Part shown: piece by piece, positions 16,858 to 24,400 of the stretch
Layout of the letters: each line of letters starts with the position of its first letter
How positions within the stretch are numbered: the stretch's first letter is position 1
Program-made: the position numbers and the translations under genes
Source of the DNA: Bacteroidaceae bacterium
GTDB lineage: Bacteria > Bacteroidota > Bacteroidia > Bacteroidales > Bacteroidaceae
Assembly (NCBI GenBank): GCA_024697785.1
Contig: JAILEU010000130.1
Location: 1-47,474 of the forward strand
DNA length: 47,474 bases
Direction: 5' to 3'
Notes under the pieces: model-generated
The model's input: only the letters and a program-made list of their open reading frames with translations
What the model was told of the DNA's origin: nothing
Database searches by the model: none

Positions 16858-17445
16858 ATGACTTTCGGACAATCCATCAAAACCTGTTTTCGTAAATACG
16901 CTGTATTCAAGGGACGCGCTTGCCGTTCCGAATTCTGGTGGTTCACACTCTTCACCTTCCTCGTGAGCATCGCGCTCGACTTCCTGCTAGGACTGTTCAT
17001 GATTCCACTCATTTTCAAGGGGCAGTTCAACGCCGAGTCCATCAACAGCGTCTCAACCCCCTTCTACATCGTATCCCTCGTGGTCGGTCTCGCCCTACTG
17101 CTGCCCACGCTGGGCGTATTAGTGCGCCGTCTGCACGACAGGGACAAGAGCGGATGGTGGGTTGGCATATTATACATCGTTGAAGCCATCTTCGTGGCGC
17201 TATCCCTTGTGGCTGGTCTGACCCTCTTCGCCATCGGCGAGAACCCGGCCAATACCGCCGACGACATTCCCTTCGGCATGCTCTTCCTCGTAGCCCTCCT
17301 TGCTATCCTGTTGTTTGCCTACGCCATTCTGCTGCTCGTCTGGTGTTGCCAACGCGGCACGATAGGCTACAACAAATACGGCCCAGACCCCTTGGCCGCA
17401 GAGGAAGAGAACGTTGTGGACGTGGAACTTAAGAATCTGAATTAA
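16858..17445 (+). CDS. DUF805 family inner-membrane protein
   Basis: The 195-aa product has the DUF805 layout. An amphipathic start (FGQSIKTCFRKYAVFKGRACRSEFWWF) matches the family's 'Y..F.GRA.R.EFW.F' motif. About four membrane segments follow, with LGVLVRRLHDRDKSGWW between them, and the tail is acidic. The function of the family is unknown. No signal peptide is needed. It shares direction with its neighbours and ends 14 bp before a small lipoprotein. Confidence 0.85.
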   Translation: MTFGQSIKTCFRKYAVFKGRACRSEFWWFTLFTFLVSIALDFLLGLFMIPLIFKGQFNAESINSVSTPFYIVSLVVGLALLLPTLGVLVRRLHDRDKSGWWVGILYIVEAIFVALSLVAGLTLFAIGENPANTADDIPFGMLFLVALLAILLFAYAILLLVWCCQRGTIGYNKYGPDPLAAEEENVVDVELKNLN

Positions 17446-17459
17446 AGCCAAAACACCCT

Positions 17460-17606
17460 ATGACAATGAAAAAGATTCTCTGCATGCTTCTTTCAGCAGC
17501 CCTTTTCGGAGTGGCTGTCCTGTCATGTACACCCTCGGAGCCCGTGCCCGACGATAAGCCGGGACAGCACATCTACCAACCCATCGTCATGCCAGAAGAG
17601 GATTAA
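17460..17606 (+). CDS. Very small lipoprotein (48 aa)
   Basis: The short frame begins ATG ACA ATG AAA AAG; either Met could start it. It encodes an SPII signal (KKILCMLLSAALFGVAVLSC) followed by only 26 residues rich in Pro, Asp and Glu, ending PIVMPEED. It lies 14 bp after the DUF805 gene and 20 bp before the GH27 gene, whose signal peptide is of the same class. The lipobox and tight spacing support a real gene, but no function can be assigned. Confidence 0.6.
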   Translation: MTMKKILCMLLSAALFGVAVLSCTPSEPVPDDKPGQHIYQPIVMPEED

Positions 17607-17626
17607 CCATGTAACCATATCCCATT

Positions 17627-19270
17627 ATGAAAAAAACATCCATCGTACTAACCGCCTGTCTACTTGTCATGAGCGCGTGCCTCGAACCCGCAGCGGAACC
17701 TGACAAGAACCTCGCACCCACCATGGGCTGGAGTTCGTGGAACACCTACGGCATCAACATCAGCGAACAGCTGATCCGCGAACAGGCCGACGCCATGGCG
17801 AGCAGCGGTCTAAAAGAGGCCGGATACGAATACATCAACATCGACGACGGATACTTCGGCCGTCGCGACAGCACCGACGGTCATCTGCTGATTCATCCCG
17901 AGAAATTCCCGAACGGCCTGCGCCCGCTGGTCGATTATATCCATGGCCTCGGCCTCAAGGCAGGCATCTACACCGATGCAGGCGACAACACCTGCGCTTC
18001 GGGCCAGGGCGCCGAATGGGGCGACAAATGGGGCGTAGGCTCAGGCATCTGGGGACACGATCAGCAGGACATGGACTATTGGTTCGTTGACTGTGGCTTC
18101 GACTTCATCAAAATCGACTACTGCGGCGGCTCGCGCCTGCAAGGACTGGGGCGCATCACCGACGAACGCCAACGCTACACCGAGATCAGCCAGGCCATGG
18201 ACCGCGCCGCCGAGAAGGCCGGACGGACTGACCTGCGCATGAACATCTGCCGCTGGGCATTCCCCGGCACCTGGGCCAAGGACGTCAGCGGCTCGTGGCG
18301 CACCACCGGCGACATCTGGTGCAACTGGAGCTCGGTGCGCGGCATCATCGCCGAAAACCTGTACCTCAGCGCCTACGCCTCGCCCGGACACTACAACGAC
18401 ATGGACATGCTGGAGGTCGGACGCGGACTCTCGGTCGAAGAGGACAAGACCCACTTCGGCCTCTGGTGCATCATGAACTCACCCCTCCTCATCGGCTGCG
18501 ACATGCGCAGCATCGCACCTGAGGCCATGGAGCTCATGTGCAACAAAGAGCTCATTGCCCTCAACCAGGACCCTCTCTGCCAGCAAGCCTACGTGGTGAA
18601 AAAGGACAACGGCTGCTGGCTGCTGGCCAAAGATGTGGAGAAAGCCTACGGCCACAAACGTGCCGTGGCCATCTACAACCCCACCGATGCCGATAAGCAG
18701 TTCAAGCTCTCCTTCAGTGACGTCGACCTAGCGGGCAACATCAAGGTGCGCGACCTTTTCGAACACACCGACCTGGCCGAGTGCCGCGACGGCATGACAG
18801 TCGATGTACCCCTGCACGGCACACGCATCTACCTGCTGGAGGGCGCCGAGCGCACCGAGCGCACGCACTACGAGGCTGAGACCGCCTACTTCCCCACCTA
18901 TCAGGAGCTCGTGAACAACCAGGTGGCCAAGAGCGGCGTCTATCGCCATAACGATGCCTGGAGCGGCGGCATCGCAGCCTGCTACGTCGGCGCCAGCGCC
19001 GAGAACAGCCTGCAGTTCCGTAACGTCCGCAGCTTCCACGGCGGACGCTACGAACTGATCGTCCGATACATCACCAAAGAAAACCGAGCCATGACCATCA
19101 GCGTCAATAACGAGGTTGTCGATACGCCCACTGTCAACTCCGGAAGCTGGACGACATCGGCATCCATAAACGTTCCCATCACATTGGAGAAAGGGGACAA
19201 CATCATCTCCATCTCCAATGCCTCTGCCTATACACCCGACATTGACTGCATCACGTTAGTCAAAAAGTGA
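17627..19270 (+). CDS. GH27 lipoprotein glycosidase (alpha-galactosidase-like) with C-terminal CBM
   Basis: The 547-aa product carries an SPII signal (lipid Cys18), placing it at the outer membrane. Residues about 30-310 form the GH27 barrel: GWSSWNTYG, INIDDGYF, FIKIDYCGG with nucleophile Asp164, and HYNDMDMLEVG with acid/base Asp260. A beta-sandwich follows (about 325-410). Residues about 417-547 resemble a CBM35/CBM6-type module (YEAETAYF, GGRYELIVRY, DIDCITLVKK). GH27 enzymes are mainly alpha-galactosidases; beta-L-arabinopyranosidase and related activities are also known, so exact specificity is uncertain. It follows a small lipoprotein by 20 bp. No SusC/SusD pair lies nearby, so it is not in a classical polysaccharide utilization locus here. 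Confidence 0.9.
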   Translation: MKKTSIVLTACLLVMSACLEPAAEPDKNLAPTMGWSSWNTYGINISEQLIREQADAMASSGLKEAGYEYINIDDGYFGRRDSTDGHLLIHPEKFPNGLRPLVDYIHGLGLKAGIYTDAGDNTCASGQGAEWGDKWGVGSGIWGHDQQDMDYWFVDCGFDFIKIDYCGGSRLQGLGRITDERQRYTEISQAMDRAAEKAGRTDLRMNICRWAFPGTWAKDVSGSWRTTGDIWCNWSSVRGIIAENLYLSAYASPGHYNDMDMLEVGRGLSVEEDKTHFGLWCIMNSPLLIGCDMRSIAPEAMELMCNKELIALNQDPLCQQAYVVKKDNGCWLLAKDVEKAYGHKRAVAIYNPTDADKQFKLSFSDVDLAGNIKVRDLFEHTDLAECRDGMTVDVPLHGTRIYLLEGAERTERTHYEAETAYFPTYQELVNNQVAKSGVYRHNDAWSGGIAACYVGASAENSLQFRNVRSFHGGRYELIVRYITKENRAMTISVNNEVVDTPTVNSGSWTTSASINVPITLEKGDNIISISNASAYTPDIDCITLVKK

Positions 19271-19304
19271 GCTTTATTAACCCCATTTCTACACCTTTTA
19301 ACCA

Positions 19305-19712
19305 ATGAAAAGAAACACCAATTCCCGTCCATCCAATCCGGATGATCAACAACTTCAGCGCGAACAGTTCAACATGCTGCTCCGCTACAACATTCAACAC
19401 ATCGAAAACGAGCAGCTGGCCGAAAGCCACGACGACGAAGCTTTTGCGGCAGTGGCCAGCGAGTTCATCCGCACCATGCGTCGGAGCCTCAACATCAACC
19501 AGGCCAAGCTGTCGAAGAGCATTGGCGCCGCACCCAACTACATCTCGCGTGTAGAGAGCGGAGCCGTGCAGCCCTCCGTCGGACGTTTCCTCGCCATCCT
19601 TCACCGAATGGGTTTTGACTTCGTACCTGAGCTGCGCAAGGACACCTCCGTCGACATCGTCATGGGACGCAACAGCTACACCTTCAGCGTCACACCTGCC
19701 GACGAAGATTGA
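19305..19712 (+). CDS. XRE-family helix-turn-helix regulator
   Basis: The 135-aa product has a polar N-terminal extension of about 50 residues and a helix-turn-helix of the Cro/C1 type at about 52-112 (FIRTMRRSLNINQAKLSKSIGAAPNYISRVESGAVQPSVGRFLAILHRMGF). A short tail follows. It lies 34 bp after the GH27 gene and just before a 15-bp inverted repeat that covers the start of the histidine kinase gene. It could bind that repeat, but this is inference. Confidence 0.85.
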   Translation: MKRNTNSRPSNPDDQQLQREQFNMLLRYNIQHIENEQLAESHDDEAFAAVASEFIRTMRRSLNINQAKLSKSIGAAPNYISRVESGAVQPSVGRFLAILHRMGFDFVPELRKDTSVDIVMGRNSYTFSVTPADED

Positions 19713-19722
19713 GAATTTCAGA

Positions 19723-19789
19723 CCACTGTACATACGAAAACCGTTTTTTTCTCGTTTATAGAGAAGAACAAACGTCGTATGTACAGTGG
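19723..19789. promoter_or_regulatory. 15-bp inverted repeat overlapping the histidine kinase start codon
   Basis: CCACTGTACATACGA (19723-19737) and TCGTATGTACAGTGG (19775-19789) are perfect reverse complements 37 nt apart. The right arm contains the GTG start codon (19786-19788). No T-run follows, so it is not an ordinary terminator. It could be an operator or an RNA hairpin that covers the start. Confidence 0.8.
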
Positions 19790-20934
19790 AATGGATTAAC
19801 AGGACAAAGACCATCAAGATAACCCTTATTGTCGTCGCCGTGCTGATTGGCGTGGCGTCGCTGGTGTTTTCCAACTATCTGGTGCGCGAGCTTTCCAAGG
19901 AGGAAGAACGTCGCATGGAGGTGTGGACAGAGGCCATGCGCACCTTCAACAACGCCGATGAGGACACCGACCTCAATCTGGTGCTGACCGTCATCAAGGG
20001 CAACAACACCATCCCTGTCATCGTCCTAAACGACAAAGGGGCCATCGAAAGCTACGTCAACGTTTCCATCCACGGCACCGACACCCTCGGCTGCCTGATG
20101 CGTCGCGCAGCACGCATGCGCGATGCCGACCATATCATCCGCATGGATATGCCCGAGGCTGCCACGTGGTTCGATGTCTGTTACGACGATTCAACGCTAC
20201 TGAAGCTGCTGGGGGCCTACCCCTACGTGCAATTTGCCGTTTTCGTGGTGTTCGTGCTCGTCGCCCTCTTCGCCTTGCTGAGCATGAAGCGCGGCGAGCA
20301 GGATCGCGTGTGGGTCGGGCTCTCGAAAGAGACGGCACACCAACTGGGCACCCCCATCTCAAGCCTCATGGCATGGTCTGAAATCCTTCAGCAGAACTAC
20401 CCCGACGACCAGCTCCTGCCCGAAATGGGCAAGGACGTGCATCGGCTGGAGATGATTGCCGAGCGATTCTCGAAGATTGGTTCTGCCCCTGAGCTCGTGC
20501 CTGAGGACGTGAATGCCTCTCTGCAGCGCGTGACGGAGTACATCGGCCGCCGCTCATCAAGCCGCGTCACCATAGAAGGCCACTACACCGACCACCCGCT
20601 CGAGGTGCCGATGAACAGCCCCCTCTTCGAGTGGGTTGTAGAGAACCTTTTTAAGAATGCCATCGACGCCATGGACGGCGAGGGTACCATCACCGCCGAC
20701 GTCATCCCCTCGGGCGACAAGGTCTGCATCGACATCACCGACACCGGCAAGGGCATACCCAAAAGCCATTGGAAGAACGTCTTCTCACCCGGCTTCACCA
20801 CGAAGAAACGCGGTTGGGGACTCGGCCTCTCGCTGGCCAAACGCATCATCGAGGAGTATCACAAGGGTCGCATCTACGTCCGCCACTCCGAGCCCGGCAA
20901 AGGCACCACCTTCCGCATCGAGCTCCACCGGTAG
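19786..20934 (+). CDS. Orphan membrane sensor histidine kinase
   Basis: The 382-aa product has two membrane segments (about 10-30 and 146-166) around a periplasmic sensor loop of about 115 residues. Then come the H-box KETAHQLGTP with His185, the N-box NLFKNAIDAM, and the G-boxes DTGKGIP and GWGLGLSLAKRI. It should autophosphorylate on His185 and pass the phosphate to a response regulator, but none is encoded nearby. The start is GTG at 19786: the only nearby ATG (19779) is out of frame, and the next in-frame ATG would lose the first membrane segment. The GTG sits inside an inverted repeat. The gene ends 6 bp from the convergent dehydrogenase. Confidence 0.9.
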   Translation: MEWINRTKTIKITLIVVAVLIGVASLVFSNYLVRELSKEEERRMEVWTEAMRTFNNADEDTDLNLVLTVIKGNNTIPVIVLNDKGAIESYVNVSIHGTDTLGCLMRRAARMRDADHIIRMDMPEAATWFDVCYDDSTLLKLLGAYPYVQFAVFVVFVLVALFALLSMKRGEQDRVWVGLSKETAHQLGTPISSLMAWSEILQQNYPDDQLLPEMGKDVHRLEMIAERFSKIGSAPELVPEDVNASLQRVTEYIGRRSSSRVTIEGHYTDHPLEVPMNSPLFEWVVENLFKNAIDAMDGEGTITADVIPSGDKVCIDITDTGKGIPKSHWKNVFSPGFTTKKRGWGLGLSLAKRIIEEYHKGRIYVRHSEPGKGTTFRIELHR

Positions 20935-20940
20935 AGATTT

Positions 20941-21960
20941 TCAAAACCTTACAAGGATACGAAACACCCTGCCCGGTGCATCCGCCCACGACTGCATGGC
21001 ATCAGCGGCCTCCTCAGGCGTCACCTCACGGCTGATCAGCTCGTCCACAGGACAGGTTCCCTGCTCTAAGTAATGGATAACGGCGCGGAAATCAGGCGGC
21101 AGCGCATTGCGCGAGCCGCGAATGTCGAGCTCCTTCTGTACGAAAAGCTTGGTTTGGAACGACACTTCGCTCTTGGCATAGCCGATACACGCGACACGTC
21201 CCGTGAACGCCACTTCGTCCACGGCCATCTGGTAGGTCGGGATGCTGCCGACGGCCTCTATCACCACATCGGGTCCCATGCCCGACGTCATCTCCTGCAG
21301 ACGGGTGTGCACCTCTTCCGCACGCGTGTTGAGGGTGTAGTGGGCGCCCATCCTCCGTGCCAAGGCCAGCTTGGCTTCATCGATGTCGGCAGCAATGACC
21401 GTGGCGCCGCGCAGCACGGAGCGCACGATGGCGCCCATGCCAACCATACCGCAACCGATGACCAGCACCACGTCGATGTCCGTCACCTGTGCACGGCTGA
21501 CGGCGTGGAACCCCACGCTCATCGGCTCTATCAACGCACAGGTGCGGGGCGACAACGACGTAGCGGGAATGACCTTCTCCCACGGAAGGGCTATCAGCTC
21601 ACGCATCGCACCGTCGCGCTGCACGCCCAGCGTTTCGTTATGTTCGCAGGCATTCACCCTGACATTGCGGCACGAGGCACACTTGCCACAATTGGTATAA
21701 GGATTGACGGTCACCGTCATGCCCGGCTTCAGGCTCTCGGGTACGCCGTCGCCGACGCGTTCAATCACGGCACCCACCTCGTGGCCGGGGATGACGGGCA
21801 TGTGCACCATCGGGTTACGGCCGAGATACGTGTTGAGGTCCGAGCCGCAGAAACCCACATACTGCAGGCGCAGCAGCACTTCGCCGGCTCTTACTTCCGG
21901 CTCGGGGATAGGCACAACCACCATCTTTCCCGGGGCGGCAATCTGTATAGCTTTCATCAT
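20941..21960 (-). CDS. Zinc-dependent sugar/alcohol dehydrogenase (MDR family)
   Basis: The 339-aa product is a medium-chain zinc dehydrogenase. From the second Met, the catalytic zinc site is Cys37 (GFCGSDLNTY), His59-Glu60 (PGHEVG) and Glu144 (LIEPMSVGFHA). The structural zinc is held by Cys90, Cys93, Cys96 and Cys104. The Rossmann motif is VIGCGMVGMGAI, and Asp in AADIDEAKLA suggests NAD. Relatives act on sorbitol, threonine, L-galactonate or deoxy-sugar acids. The start at 21960 overlaps the stop of the amidohydrolase (TCAT at 21957-21960), so the pair is translationally coupled. I infer oxidation of a sugar acid from the L-fuconolactonase-like and aldo-keto reductase neighbours. Confidence 0.88.
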   Translation of the reverse strand: MMKAIQIAAPGKMVVVPIPEPEVRAGEVLLRLQYVGFCGSDLNTYLGRNPMVHMPVIPGHEVGAVIERVGDGVPESLKPGMTVTVNPYTNCGKCASCRNVRVNACEHNETLGVQRDGAMRELIALPWEKVIPATSLSPRTCALIEPMSVGFHAVSRAQVTDIDVVLVIGCGMVGMGAIVRSVLRGATVIAADIDEAKLALARRMGAHYTLNTRAEEVHTRLQEMTSGMGPDVVIEAVGSIPTYQMAVDEVAFTGRVACIGYAKSEVSFQTKLFVQKELDIRGSRNALPPDFRAVIHYLEQGTCPVDELISREVTPEEAADAMQSWADAPGRVFRILVRF

Positions 21961-22886
21961 TCTGACATATTTTTTATATAAGGTAATTCCACTAAATGGC
22001 AGAAGCCGTAAAACCGCCGGGCATTCTCGCCAAGGAAAAGTCGCTTCTCGTCGTCGGTCAGCTCGAGGCTCTTGAGGACGAAGTCGTACGACATGCGATA
22101 GGTGATGGCGGTGATGGTGCGCGGATAGTCGCTCCCCCACATCAGGCGGTCCATGCCGACCAAAGCAGCTGCCTCGCGAATGACGCGGATGGCCGATGGA
22201 TAGGGATAGAACTCGGCGTTGTAGAGCCAGGTGATGCCACCTGATTCTATCCTCACGTTTGGATAGCGGGCCAGCCGTATCTGCTCGCGCCAGCTGCGGT
22301 TCTCCCACGGTGGCGTCAGCGGAGGATTGGCCATGCCGAAATGGCCGATGGCTACGCGCAGGCGGGGACACTCCTCTATCACCTCGCGCAACTCGCCCAC
22401 CTGCCGGTCGCCGTCGGCAAGGGTGATGGAGAGCATCATGTCGCGCTCCTCCATCAGGCGGAACATCCGCATCAACTCAGGCGAGTTCAGGGCGAGGGAG
22501 AGCCGATGGGCGGGGATGGCCATAGCATGGAAGCCCTTCTCAGCCAACGTCTGAGCCTGTTCTGCGAACTCTGGAGCCGCGAAGTCGCACATACCGCACG
22601 TCAGGAACCGGTCGGGATAGCGCCGCTGGACCTCGGCCAGATAGTCGTTCTGCAACCCGTCAATCAGTTCCTGCACGACAACGGCTGCCGCTACCTGGGC
22701 ATAATCCATGTTCGAGAGGAACACCTCGGCCGTATTCCGTCCGTCGATAAGGAAGGGCGGCAGCATCTGCACCTCCTCACCGAGGAAGATGGAACGCCCG
22801 TTCTTCAGCGAGCGGATGGCCTTGCCGTTCCACATCGTGTCTTGTTTGAGCCATAAATGGCTGTGAGCATCTATGATGGGAATCAC
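21957..22886 (-). CDS. Amidohydrolase 2 family, L-fuconolactonase-like
   Basis: The 309-aa product has the amidohydrolase-2 barrel: IIDAHSHLW (metal ligands His8 and His10), VVVQELIDGLQND, FHAMAIPAHR, VAIGHFGMANPP and LMWGSDYPR with the catalytic Asp. The family includes L-fuconolactonase, L-rhamnonolactonase and related lactonases. It lies between an aldo-keto reductase and a zinc dehydrogenase and overlaps the latter by 4 bp. In this setting it probably opens the lactone made by the reductase. The substrate (L-fucono-, L-rhamnono- or L-galactono-lactone) is not decided by sequence alone. Confidence 0.85.
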   Translation of the reverse strand: MIPIIDAHSHLWLKQDTMWNGKAIRSLKNGRSIFLGEEVQMLPPFLIDGRNTAEVFLSNMDYAQVAAAVVVQELIDGLQNDYLAEVQRRYPDRFLTCGMCDFAAPEFAEQAQTLAEKGFHAMAIPAHRLSLALNSPELMRMFRLMEERDMMLSITLADGDRQVGELREVIEECPRLRVAIGHFGMANPPLTPPWENRSWREQIRLARYPNVRIESGGITWLYNAEFYPYPSAIRVIREAAALVGMDRLMWGSDYPRTITAITYRMSYDFVLKSLELTDDEKRLFLGENARRFYGFCHLVELPYIKNMSE

Positions 22887-22889
22887 TTT

Positions 22890-23050
22890 TATAATTAGAA
22901 ATTAGAAATTAGGAATTAGGAATTTATAAATGAACAATGAAGAATGAAGAATAAATAGCTTTGCAATCGGAACGCTGCATACGGGACATTTTATTTTTCA
23001 TTCTTCATTTTTCATTAAAATAATAATCAATTATCAATTGTCAATTTCGC
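22890..23050. repeat. Intergenic repeats including copy B of the AGCTTTGCAATCGG family
   Basis: AATTAGGAATTAGG repeats are followed by copy B (about 22930-23016). Its core 22949-22983 is identical to 1046-1080, and its arm is ATTTTTCATTCTTCATT. Then come CAATTATCAATTG and CGCCAAAGGCGA, the inverted form of the motif at about 2578-2610. Confidence 0.8.
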
Positions 23051-23061
23051 CAAAGGCGATT

Positions 23062-24012
23062 TCAGCTGTTCTTCCACCTGACGAACATCTGGTCGCCGAT
23101 GATCTGCTGCACCTCCTTCACCAGCCGGGCGTCCACTGGCTCATCGACGTAGGCGATGTTCTTCAACACATTCGCGGGATTGGCGCTGCTAAATAGCGTG
23201 GTGGCGATGCGGGGGTTAAGGCTGGTAGAGAACTGGATGGCCAGTTTCTCGATGGGATAGCCCTGCTGCTGACAGTAGGCGGCGGCACGGCTGCAGGCAT
23301 CGCGCAGGGCAGGTGTGGCCGGATGCCAGTCGGGGGCGCCACGGCCCGACAGCAACCCCATCGACAGCGGCGAGGCGTTGATGACGCCTACGCTGTGCTG
23401 CTCGAAGAAGTCAAGGTAGTCCGTCAGCAGCGTGTCGTTCAGCGAGTAGTGGCAGAAGTTCAGGATGCTCTCCACCGTGCCCTCCGGCACATGCTCCACC
23501 ACCCACTTCAGGTTCTCGGGCTGGAGGTCTGTGATGCCCACATGGCGCACGACGCCCTTCTGCCGCAGCTCCACCAGCGCAGGCAGCGTCTCCTCGGCCA
23601 CCTTCTGAAGTCCGCCCGGGAGGGCAGCCTGGAACTCAATGTCGTGGACGTTAATCAAGTCGATGTAGTCCACGTTCAGGCGATCCATGCTTTCAAAGAC
23701 GCTCTCTGTGGCCCTTTTTGCCGAGTAGTCCCACGTGTTGATGCCGTCCTTACCATAGCGCCCCACTTTCGTAGAGAGATAATACTCCTCCCGAGGGATG
23801 TCCTTCAGCGCCTTGCCGAGCACCGTCTCGGCCTTCAGATGGCCGTAGTAGGGCGAGACGTCGATGAAATTGATGCCATTTTCCACAGCCACATGCACAG
23901 CACGGATGCCCTCTTCCTCGCGGATGCTGTGGAAGACGCCACCCAGCGACGAGGCACCGAACGAGAGGTTCGACACCTTCATGCCTGTCTTTCCGATTTC
24001 GTTGTAAACCAT
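23062..24012 (-). CDS. Aldo-keto reductase, L-galactose/L-fucose dehydrogenase-like
   Basis: The 316-aa product is an AKR barrel with the catalytic tetrad Asp51, Tyr56 (FIDVSPYYG), Lys82 (STKVGRYG) and His123 (INVHDIEF). The overall pattern (YNEIGKTGMKVSNLSFGASSLGGVF) is that of the L-galactose/L-fucose 1-dehydrogenase branch. Such enzymes oxidise the anomeric carbon with NAD(P) to give a lactone, which suits the lactonase-like gene 175 bp downstream. A TATCTTTG box lies 30 nt before the start. The family call is strong; the sugar is an inference. Confidence 0.87.
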   Translation of the reverse strand: MVYNEIGKTGMKVSNLSFGASSLGGVFHSIREEEGIRAVHVAVENGINFIDVSPYYGHLKAETVLGKALKDIPREEYYLSTKVGRYGKDGINTWDYSAKRATESVFESMDRLNVDYIDLINVHDIEFQAALPGGLQKVAEETLPALVELRQKGVVRHVGITDLQPENLKWVVEHVPEGTVESILNFCHYSLNDTLLTDYLDFFEQHSVGVINASPLSMGLLSGRGAPDWHPATPALRDACSRAAAYCQQQGYPIEKLAIQFSTSLNPRIATTLFSSANPANVLKNIAYVDEPVDARLVKEVQQIIGDQMFVRWKNS

Positions 24013-24041
24013 ATCTGAAAATCCTTTTCTGCTTGACGCTG

Positions 24042-24049
24042 CAAAGATA
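24042..24049 (-). promoter_or_regulatory. -7 box of the aldo-keto reductase operon
   Basis: Reverse-strand TATCTTTG matches TAnnTTTG. The -33 position is occupied by an AATTCCTAATTCC repeat, so that element is not recognisable. Confidence 0.6.
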
Positions 24050-24230
24050 ACAATAATTCCTAATTCCTAATTCCTAATTCCTAATTTTTCTGACACCACC
24101 CCACATTCGCCACCGGAATGTTTATGCTGTGCAGACTTATTCTCCACACGTAGTCCCGCTCCTCCTCTTACGGAGTAAAAAGGCATCGGCTCACGACATC
24201 CTGCGATTTTTTTTGGGGACGCAGTCGAAG

Positions 24231-24259
24231 ATTTATAAACAGGGGCGCTGTCTATAAAT
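24231..24259. repeat. Inverted repeat related to the der-downstream hairpin
   Basis: ATTTATAAACAG and CTGTCTATAAAT pair with one mismatch around a 5-nt loop. The TTTATAAACA part is shared with 30617-30664. Confidence 0.65.
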
Positions 24260-24294
24260 AACGTAGGCAAATAAAAAAACGACAGAAGCATCCC

Positions 24295-24327
24295 ATAAAA
24301 AAGAAGAGGTGCGGCACACCGCACCTC
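24295..24327 (-). terminator. Intrinsic terminator of the BspA-like gene
   Basis: The perfect 9-bp stem GAGGTGCGG/CCGCACCTC with a 4-nt loop (24306-24327) is followed on the minus strand by TTCTTTTTTATG. Confidence 0.85.
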
Positions 24328-24400
24328 AAAGAAAAAAGTAAGCAAAGGGGAAAAGGGAGGGGGGGGGGATGTTTCAAATAAATCCTTTAAGTCGAATTTT

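Larger units (their letters stand above)
24013..24400. other. 388-bp spacer between the aldo-keto reductase and BspA-like genes
   Basis: It holds the aldo-keto reductase promoter, a CCTAATT direct repeat (about 24055-24085), a 12-bp inverted repeat at 24231-24259 related to the hairpin at 30617-30664, the BspA terminator and a run of ten G (24359-24368). The minus-strand open frame of 92 codons here shows no family features. Confidence 0.7.

Noticed and set aside
19723-19789. Terminator after the XRE gene
   Set aside because: The stem is separated by a 37-nt loop and is not followed by a T-run.
24067-24345. 92-codon minus-strand frame between the aldo-keto reductase and BspA-like genes
   Set aside because: It runs through the terminator hairpin and spacer repeats and has no recognisable features.
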